In this document: positions 56,366 through 64,000 of the stretch, piece after piece
Numbering within the stretch: position 1 is the first letter of the stretch
Layout of the letters: the number at the start of each line of letters is the position of its first letter
Assembly: GCA_031002005.1 (NCBI GenBank)
Contig: JARYHS010013630.1
Span: 32,947,504 to 33,011,503 of the forward strand
Reading direction: 5' to 3'
Source of the DNA: Vandiemenella viatica
Taxonomy: Eukaryota; Arthropoda; Insecta; Orthoptera; Morabidae
DNA: 64,000 nucleotides
Program-made: the position numbers and the translations under genes
The notes under the pieces: generated by a model
Database searches by the model: none
What the model saw: the letters and a program-made list of their open reading frames with translations, nothing else
What the model was told of the DNA's origin: nothing

Positions 56366-57938
56366 TGTATAACCAGAGACGGCCCTAGCTAGTTTTTCAG
56401 GTGGTGCGAGATATCATCGTGGCATCCCAAATGAGCAATCGCTTATTCGTGATTAAGGTGTCCATATAGACAGATTGAATATAACACAATTTTTACGTCC
56501 TTGCCTGGATGTTTTTTACTGTTTCACGTCGAAACTATTGAATTGCTTGGGATAAATTTGGAATAATGTATTATCCATCTTCTTTCATCCCAAGTAGCAG
56601 TTCCCGTGGGATTCGAATACGAATATGTATATGAATGCTTTATAAATTCCACTCCAGCAAAGCCATGGGCAAAGGATAGTCTTTATATATGATAGTAACT
56701 CAAACCACGAAAAGATTAGTATAGGATGGCAGCGGTATGAATGAGAAACAACGGTAAAAAGAAATACTATATGTTTGAAAAGGTTTATTTAATCTACTGT
56801 GGAGAACACAATGCTCATTTCACTTACAATTCACAGTTTTTAATAATTTTTTAAAATATATAAAAATTGAAAATATATGGAAATAAAAATTCCCACTTTT
56901 AATACCGGAAAATAAACTTTACTAAAATTTTTCCAGAACCCTCGCAGACTAATGCTTAAACAGGTTAAATGCGTGTATTTTTTTCCTCCAGGTTAAACCA
57001 TTTTCAACAATATTTTTCATTGTTTTTGCCTCACTCTGAAGCTAATCCTAGCAATGCTCTTGGAAAGTTGTGCTAATAGAGTGACCAACCCATTCTTTAT
57101 TGCATCGACCATATGTGCTAAAACACGTAAACAATTCTTCTGGATCTGTTGTTATCTCATTTACGGCTCAAACTCAAGAAATCTTTACTTCTTCGGCATC
57201 TGACTGGGTTAATAATAGGAAATTTTCCAGTCTGAGAATCAACTTCTCTAGCTGTCTTTCTCAAATTCCGAGCTGGGATGGAAGAGAATATTCTCCATTG
57301 CCCCCAAACTGGTACTGACCTGTTGAAATTTGTTTTAACTGCTTCGTTATAATGTCCTCTTCACGTTTTGAACTCTCCTTTCTCGGAAAAGTAGCCAAGA
57401 ATTAAATAAAAAATGCCGAAATGTGAAACGCTCTGCAACCGCTAAATGTTAGCAGCAATGAAAAAATGAAACAAAGATTATCTGTCCAGGGATCATATCA
57501 ACCTAAACAGGTTTGTTTTGTCATAGTGATTGTGGTTAGGTTGAAATTCGGCCTGCACCAAGAGTAAAAAGTTTACGGAAAGTTAGTTCTGCGGCATCCA
57601 TCTCTGAAACGGAAGCAATCGATTATCTCTGACCGCTTGTATCGATTCTAAGGTGAAAAGCGTTGTTGTACTGCATCCCGAATAAAAATTTTCTATCTGT
57701 TAATTTCGTGCGACGTTTTAGAAAGAAATGTAGTTATTTATTTTATTTATTTATTTATTTATTTGACCTTAGGTCTTGAATAGACCAAACAGTCAGCCTG
57801 GTGAAGTTACAAGGTAATAATAGTAATAGTATGTAAAAATATGCATATATATAGATACATTAAATATCTAGGTCACTGTCCTTAATATAATCCTTGATGA
57901 TACTATAGATTTTGTTGTTATTTGTAGCGAGTAGAATT

Positions 57939-58287
57939 CAGTGGCGTAGCTAGGTCAACAAGGGCCCCGGTGCAAAAAATATTTTGAGCCCTCAGGCCAG
58001 ATGTGCGACCTTTTTTTTTGGTTTGTGTTGCTGGTAAGGGCCCCCAGAGCTGAGGATGGGGCCCTTGAGTTGTGCTTAGGGGGCCCCCTGAGCAGTGAGA
58101 GGGCCCTTAGTGAGGGACTTCCTGTGTCTCAGGGGCTCCCTTAGACGGCTGTAGAGCTAAAAAAAAAAAAAGGTCGCCAGGGCCCCCGGAGGTTCGCTTT
58201 GGGGCCCCCGGAGGTATGCTTGGGGCCCCCCTGAGCGTAGGGGCCCCGGTGCACTGCACCGCTAGTCCCATAGTAGCTACGCCTCTG
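57939..58287 (+). mobile_element. hAT-type MITE, 349 bp
   Basis: Ends CAGTGGCGTAGCTAGG and, reversed, CAGAGGCGTAGCTACTATGG. Exact 8-bp duplication GTAGAATT (57,931-57,938 and 58,288-58,295). The interior is very rich in GGGCCCC words with poly-T and poly-A runs. Confidence 0.95.
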
Positions 58288-58752
58288 GTAGAATTGTAAT
58301 GATAGTTGGAAGTGGCTGCTGTGCTCGTACAAGTGACTTGATGAATGTTGATTGCTGTTGCTGAAAGAAATGTAGTTAAATGGCTAGGAAATATTACAGC
58401 AAAGAATTAACCATCATTTCAAAAGATTATAATTGTTTTTGTGCGCCTGCGGCATCTAATAGCTGCGCGTAACTCTCACATTTCGGTATTTTTAATTTAT
58501 TCGTGGCGACTTTTGCGAGAAAGGAGAGTGCAAAACGTGAAGAGGACATTATAACGAAGCAGTCAAAACAAATTCCAACAGGTCAGTACCAGCTTCGGGT
58601 CGGTTTGTTTTTGTTGTTTTTGTGGCTTTAGGGCGCGTGACAGCGAGGTCATTAGCGCGCTATTTCGGGTTGGTGGAGAATATCCCCTTCCTCTCCCGAG
58701 CTGTTTTTCAGCAACTGTGAAGAGTTTCATAAATCCACTTTCAGTGTGCATT

Positions 58753-59129
58753 CAGGGGCTTAGCTACTATGGGGCTAAGCGGTGCAGTGCACCGGTTCCC
58801 CTGCGCTCAGTGGAACCCCAGGCATACCTCAGGGGGCCCCCAAGCGCACCTCTGGGGACCCCCAAGCGCAGTTCAGAGGGCCCACGGGCCTTCACAGCAA
58901 ACTGGGGACCTTTTTTATTTTTATTTTTGGCTCTACCATCGTCTAAGTGGGCCCTTGAGACACAGGGAGCCCCCTCACTAAGAGGCCCTCACTGCTCAGG
59001 GGGCCCCTCAACCACTGCTCACGGGGCCACTACCAGCAACACAAAAAAAAAAAAAGGTCGCCCATCTGGCCTGAGGGCCCAAAATAAATTTTTTGCACCG
59101 GGGCCTTTGTTGACCTAGCTACGCCACTG
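58753..59129 (-). mobile_element. hAT-type MITE, 377 bp, inverted copy
   Basis: Same family as 57,939-58,287 in opposite orientation: left end CAGGGGCTTAGCTACTATGG, right end TAGCTACGCCACTG. The flanks TGTGCATT and TTTGCATA are an imperfect 8-bp duplication (two changes), so it is probably older than its neighbour. Confidence 0.9.
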
Positions 59130-59169
59130 TTTGCATAGCCTTTGTTTACAACGTTTACTTGAAACTATG

Positions 59170-60400
59170 TATTATATCAAGTCACCACTGTAATTATGAA
59201 CTCAAATTGCTCCATGATATGGCTAAGTGACAAGGCATCTGTTGCTGCAACTGAATAATTCGTTTCAGAAGGGCGTCACGAATTGAAGGTAGTGATAACG
59301 AACTGTAGCGATGCTAAAAACCCTGTTCTTGAAACGAGTTTCGCAAATTATTTTGTCGTAATCCTTCTAAGTGCTTGAATACCATTTCCCATTGCTTTTT
59401 ATTTTTATCGAGAGAATAAAACAAATATTCTTAAAAGAAATCCGGACAAGGAAACAGATTTATCTGATGTTCTGGCGGCACTTGCTATTACCAAATTTAA
59501 TGACAGTTACATCGATTAAAAAATGCTCGAAGATACTGGTTCAGAATTTTGCTTTGGTTACATTTGTTTCCTCCTACCAAATTGGATCCACTGTCATATT
59601 TTTGGCATCGACAATCGTTCATATCCAAATCGAACTTTTGCAAAGTATCAATGATAAACAGAGCAGCGAGTCCAGCTCCCAAAGAGTCACTTTCCGGATT
59701 GTAAGCACAGCTAAATACTCACGCATTTTAGACTTCGTCTTCTTTGGTATCAGCTAAAGCAATGTCAAAGATAATTGTTCGACGTGACTTACATCAGGAG
59801 TTCAATTCGAATGATTGAAAAATATTTAGATGGCCCAACCATAGTCAAAACTTTATTACGAACTTTATTCGTTTTGAATATATTTGCCAATATAATAAGA
59901 CATTAGTCTCGTTATTAGCAATACGGCGGATATTTTCCATCATCACGGGATCATATACCCAGGAAGTTACCATTATTAGAAGTATTTCACATCCAAATCT
60001 TCCTCTGAACAAGACATCATTCATTAGAGGATAGCAACCAACTGTGATTTTTGGCCTTTTGTTGGTATTTACAAATGCTTGTCTAGTACATTGAAGTTAT
60101 TTAATGGAATCAAAGCTTCTATCCAACTGAGCATGGTGTGTTTGTGATCTGAGGAAGTTTCGTGAGTTTTGAGACCTTCTGATAAGTAAATCCATTCAAT
60201 AATCCTTCTTTCCCCAAATAAAAACGAGACTTTCTGATGAATAAATAACATATCAACAATATACTTTATCCGGAGATTTAGAATAAACAAGCTATCTACT
60301 TTTAAACGTTTCTTCATTTGGTGTTATTCTTTGAAAATGTATATTTGAAAAATAACGTCCATGATTTTTTTTTCTTGAATTTTTTCGTTGATTGAATACT
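59170..60400 (-). pseudogene. hAT transposase relic, DUF4371/ZMYM1-like
   Basis: Two parts are readable on the minus strand. 60,069-60,317 carries FLFGERRIIEWIYLSEGLKT and HETSSDHKHTMLSWI, the N-terminal zinc-finger segment (LFG, then HE-S-EH---M-W). 59,497-59,682 carries LFIIDTLQKFDLDMNDCRCQ and KYDSGSNLVGG, the DLDI-NCRGQGYD-GSNM-G block that includes a catalytic Asp. Frameshifts and stops separate them. The C-terminus may survive weakly near 57,100-57,320. The gene cannot give an active enzyme. Confidence 0.8.
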
Positions 60401-61199
60401 TATTTCATCTCTGCCAACAGAGTCAATACCCATTTGTAATCTTTTGAGCAGCAGACGATAGATAAATCTTTTCTCAAATGCTGCTCTTTATCATGAGCCT
60501 CGTTGAATAACTTCCAATAAAAGTTTTCTCCCGTCTCGTGTTGAACTAGTTCTGGTGACAACGATTCAGATGAGTTCTAAAAAAAATTGGCAGCAATTCT
60601 GAAGCGTTCTCAATTTCGTCTTGTTTTTTTTTCTGTTTAAGTATCGTGTGCCATACAGTTCTTTTTTTTTTAAGGTTTGTAAATATTTACGATACCAACG
60701 TTAATTGTAATCACAGAGGATCTAATATGGTAGAAAGAGATAAATAGGTTGAATCTCGCCCCATGCGCATGCATGAACTTCAAGACTACAACTGAAAAGG
60801 CAGGAAACAGGTGCGAGAGGAGCGACGCGGCACGGGAGGGTGCTAATTTTGGAAGGAGTTGTGATTTTTATGATTCGAGTAACTCGAACTGACTCGAGTA
60901 GCAACTCGAATTGACTCTATTCTAAGATAACATACGACTATGCATTAAACTCATGCTCTTACTCTTATAAACCCATATATGATGTGCTTTAAAATCTGGG
61001 TTATTATGGAATTTATTTTTCATTTTTTGCGCAGACGATCTCTCGCTGCATTTTCGGCGCCCCCCATATGATGGCGCCCGGTGCGGTCGCACCGCTCTCA
61101 CCGCCCCTGTGTATAACCTCACTGTAAATGAAACATACCACGAAGCCAATTTTCCTACACCCTACTATCCAATTTTACTTTTTTAAATAAAGTTCTACG

Positions 61200-61415
61200 A
61201 GTGCGACATCACCATCCTATTATTATTGCTCTTTATGAATTTTAAATTCCTTCAGTGAGTATGGTAAATTGTTCAGGTATGGTAATTTATGATTACCTAC
61301 AAAATATTTTCTTTTCCACCACTACCTTACGCTTGCAATCATGTGTCAGCTTGTGGTTATTTTTATCTCTTCCCTTTTGAAGGAATCATTCTGGAATTCA
61401 CCTGGAGTGATCTCA
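61200..61415 (-). mobile_element. LINE 3' scrap and SINE body fragment
   Basis: TTTTAAATTCCTTCAGTGAG, GGTAAATTGTTCAGG and CTTGTGGTTATTTTTATCTC follow, with changes, the minus-strand LINE 3' end seen at 39,700-39,870. From about 61,378 main-SINE words begin (GGAATTCACCTGGAGTGAT). Confidence 0.55.
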
Positions 61416-63724
61416 GAAAAACAAGGAAAAATTTGGATGTCAGAACGGGGATCTGAACCCGCGTCCTCCCTAATACCAGACCCAAGTGTCACAATCCTTC
61501 CTTCTAGCAGGCACATCATATTATAAACTGCTCTGCAGCACAGTCAAACAGTATCTGTATTAAATGTTAAAACTGTTGTAACGGAAAAGATTTCTAACAG
61601 TTTTTCTTTTCCTTGGAGCTTTTCGGTTCATACTGTATACGAAAAAGTTGTTAGAACCGGCAGAAGACTGCACAAATAACGGAAAGAAACTCGGCTACGA
61701 GTTTATTTTAATGGAAAACCGAAATCTGGATGGTAAGACCTGGCAGTAGAATCTACAACCCTGCTGCATTCAAGCGCTTAGCTGCATAACTCAGTTCACG
61801 GCAGATAAATCATTAATCTGTATAATTCTGTGTGAATAGGGAAAATAATCTGACCTATTAAAATGTGACTTGTAAGGAAAAAGCTGTTCGCAGTGTGTTT
61901 AATTTCGTGTAGCAGTTGCTGCATGATTGTGATGTGAGGACACGTTACATCTAGGTCTGCAAGTTGCCGGTTATAACGCTAGTCAGACGAGTCTCTACCT
62001 GTCTATGACTAAGTTCTAAGCGGATGTTGACTCCTGTGGCACGCGCAGGTCATGGCACGAAGTAACGGAACTTACCACACAATTCGTGTGGCTATATAGA
62101 AATTAACTAGCCACGAAAATAACATTTTTTTTCAACGGTTTTTAACTTAAATTGTTTGAATCCGTCTAACTTGGAGACCATCAGACCTGTTCAGAATGGA
62201 TTTCGATCCCCCGAGTATATGTTGAAGGGTAATTACTCCATATGTCTGTGTTACAATTATTTCTTCAAAATGAACACTAGGTATCTAGAAATTAACGCGG
62301 AATCATATGTGAATATCTTTTAAATATTATAATTTTGTGCATTGTTTAACAGTTTCAGCGTAGTGTATCCGGTAAGGTACTAACTTCTCATTTTGCGAAC
62401 CCGGGTTCAAATCCCCATACTGCCAAATATTTTTATTTCTTTTTTTATATGCAGTCATCATTGAGCATTGATTTTATTTCATTTAAAATTCATTTACGAA
62501 TTTTTATTATGCAAAATAACTTTAAAAACAAAATATTACAGAATATACAGTCCCAACTTTTTTTTTTTTTTAGAAAATTATTTAATTGTTTATGTTTTTT
62601 TTAATGAAACAGGTATATTTCATGTTCATCGTTTCTATACTTGTATCTCTACAATTAATATCGAAAAGTAAATATATTACAGCCATAAGGTCGGGGTTTT
62701 TCCCCCGTACCACAGTTATACTTATTTCCGTTCAGTGGTGGTAGCATGTAAATGTTTGAAACTAACATAATGTCTGTTATTTCGCATGATAAAAATTCGT
62801 AAATGAATTTTAAATGAAATAAAATCAATGCTCAATGATTACTGCATATGAAAAAAGAAATAAAAATATTTGGCAATATGTGGATTTGAACCCGGGTTCG
62901 CAAAATGGGAAGTTAACGCCTTACCGCATACACCACACTGAAGATTTAAAACGATGTACTAAAATTATAGTATTTAAAATGTATTTACATATGTTTCCGC
63001 GTTAATTTGTCGATATCCAGGGCTCATTTTGAAGAAATAATTGTAACACAGACATATGGAGTAAATACCCTTCAACATATACTCGGGGGATCAAAATCCG
63101 TTCTGAACAGGTCTGATGGTTCCCAAGTAAGACATCAAACGCACCAGTTATGTTTTAGTGAAGATGTTATCATTTTTATTGGTTAACTTAATGGGATTCA
63201 CATCGAGCCTGGTGAGTGAGCAATAAAGGTTCGGGTTCGATCCCCGCTCCTGATTGTTTGCCGAAATCATAGAAGGCAAATACCTGCAGAGTTTCCTCAA
63301 GAGGCCATAACCTAATACCATTGTTTCTACAAAAAAAAATACTGGAATCTATGATTGAGTGTGACAGCATACTTGGAAGGTCACTGTTAGCACATATTTC
63401 CGAAGCTTATTCCCAACAAGAAATGGTAATGTTTAATAATATCAACTTTAGTTATTCACTGTTGTGATAAATCTTTAATTACAATTTTAGAATAATTTTG
63501 AGAGCTTACATTTTTACTTAAGGTCACCAGTAGATGCCTGCCTGCTCTCGGTCAAAGAACGCAATACTAATCTGCGGATAGTTACCAACACCGTGTTTGG
63601 TCCATCATCAAAAAAATTATTTTACTTTGCTGTGTGAGCTGGACGCGGTCTGTGATTCTACCCTTTTCTTCTTTATAGAATGAAACATCTACGAGACGAA
63701 CTACGTAATTGTTCCAGTTAGACA
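61416..63724 (+). repeat. Duplicated block, right copy
   Basis: Matches 1-1,350 base for base apart from scattered changes, once the 958-bp element at 62,170-63,127 and one copy of TAA are removed. The match ends at GTTAGACA (63,717-63,724), where a hAT-like terminus begins; the left copy continues instead with CGAACAACTTTGG. Confidence 0.93.
62170..63127. mobile_element. 958-bp foldback element with TAA target duplication
   Basis: Starts CTTGGAGACCATCAGACC and ends, reversed, CTTGGGAACCATCAGACC. TAA flanks it on both sides (62,167-62,169 and 63,128-63,130). The arms are long (about 345 bp each), leaving a loop of about 265 bp. Each arm contains a tRNA-like module with GAACCCGGGTTC. A 3-bp TAA duplication fits PIF/Harbinger, but no Harbinger coding region is present. 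The left block copy provides the empty site. Confidence 0.93.
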
Positions 63725-64000
63725 CAGGGGCGCCGACTCTGTGGGTGCTCGGGGGCTTCAGCACCCACGAGAAATAACTAGTGGGTGCGGGGCACCCATG
63801 AACAAAGATATCGAAAGTAATCTGAAATCGACTTTGAGAGATAACTTTATTACCGACTCACAAGCCACGTGGCAAGGGTGAGACTTCTCGACGAGCTTGC
63901 ACGACGGGGTCTCATACCCAAGGAGAATACCTAAAACCAACTAGTAAGTGGTAGGTATGATCTGTGACGAGCACGTAAAGCAACTCGCCTCCGCCCTCCG
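63725..64000. mobile_element. hAT-like element, left end only
   Basis: CAGGGGCGCCGACTC begins exactly where similarity to the left block copy ends, after GTTAGACA. CAGGGGCG-type termini are typical of hAT. GTGGGTGC and GCACCCAC repeats follow. The element leaves the window. Confidence 0.6.

Larger units (their letters stand above)
56374..61109 (-). mobile_element. 4.7-kb decayed hAT element
   Basis: Termini CAGAGACGGCCCTAG and, reversed from the right, CAGGGGCGGTGAGAG. Exact 8-bp duplication TGTATAAC at 56,366-56,373 and 61,110-61,117. The minus strand holds the relics of a DUF4371/ZMYM1-type transposase (59.2-60.4 kb). Two hAT MITEs are nested at 57,939 and 58,753. A TTTA microsatellite lies at about 57,740. 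Confidence 0.93.

Noticed and set aside
59371..59757. 128-codon + strand frame
   Set aside because: Antisense of the hAT transposase relic, whose conserved motifs read on the minus strand.

Overview
The window reads as nuclear DNA of an insect with a large, transposon-rich genome. It is AT-rich, has no operon-like gene packing, carries a 1,000-base run of N (scaffold gap), and is crowded with eukaryotic transposons: Tc1/mariner, hAT, PIF/Harbinger, non-LTR retrotransposons, LTR remnants and tRNA-derived SINEs. The repeated SINE family and the very long introns suggest a polyneopteran (cockroach/termite, stick insect or relative). That placement is inference; no species was identified.

The main find is a host gene on the + strand, about 25,581 to at least 46,188, that no single open reading frame reveals. 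It has a TATA-like box and an initiator (25,551-25,584), a 22-nt 5'UTR and a tiny first coding exon (ATG at 25,603, donor at 25,619). A 13.1-kb intron leads to an exon completing a signal peptide (38,753-38,893), then a GC-rich Gly/Pro/Tyr/His exon with a hydrophobic Lys-spaced helix (41,729-42,202), then an exon with a Cys pair (46,026-46,188, or to a stop at 46,213). All three introns are phase 1 and every junction joins in frame. The encoded protein is secreted or membrane-inserted, about 264-272 residues or more. I do not recognise the family. A tiny first exon interrupting the signal peptide is also typical of insect cuticular-protein genes.

Layout. 1-9 kb: left copy of a duplicated block, MITEs, LINE scraps, the gap. 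9.17-10.59 kb: an apparently intact Tc1-like element with an uninterrupted transposase. 13.4-15.75 kb: a dead LINE next to a dead Tc1-like element that carries a SINE. 18-25 kb: sparse, with one hAT MITE, a LINE scrap and a repeat pair. 25.6-46.2 kb: the host gene, whose introns hold a deleted Harbinger element, LINEs, an LTR inside a SINE, and many SINEs. 47.3-55.4 kb: a MITE, a 6.5-kb decayed hAT element filled by a foldback, a 2.3-kb tandem-repeat block, a SINE and a MITE, then a solo LTR. 56.4-61.1 kb: a second decayed hAT element holding two inverted hAT MITEs. 61.4-64 kb: right copy of the duplicated block, with a 958-bp foldback element inserted exactly at a site that is empty in the left copy.

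Apart from the host gene and the Tc1 transposase, the coding traces are relics of mobile elements. The strongest evidence is structural: exact target-site duplications, filled/empty-site comparison, and exon phase agreement.
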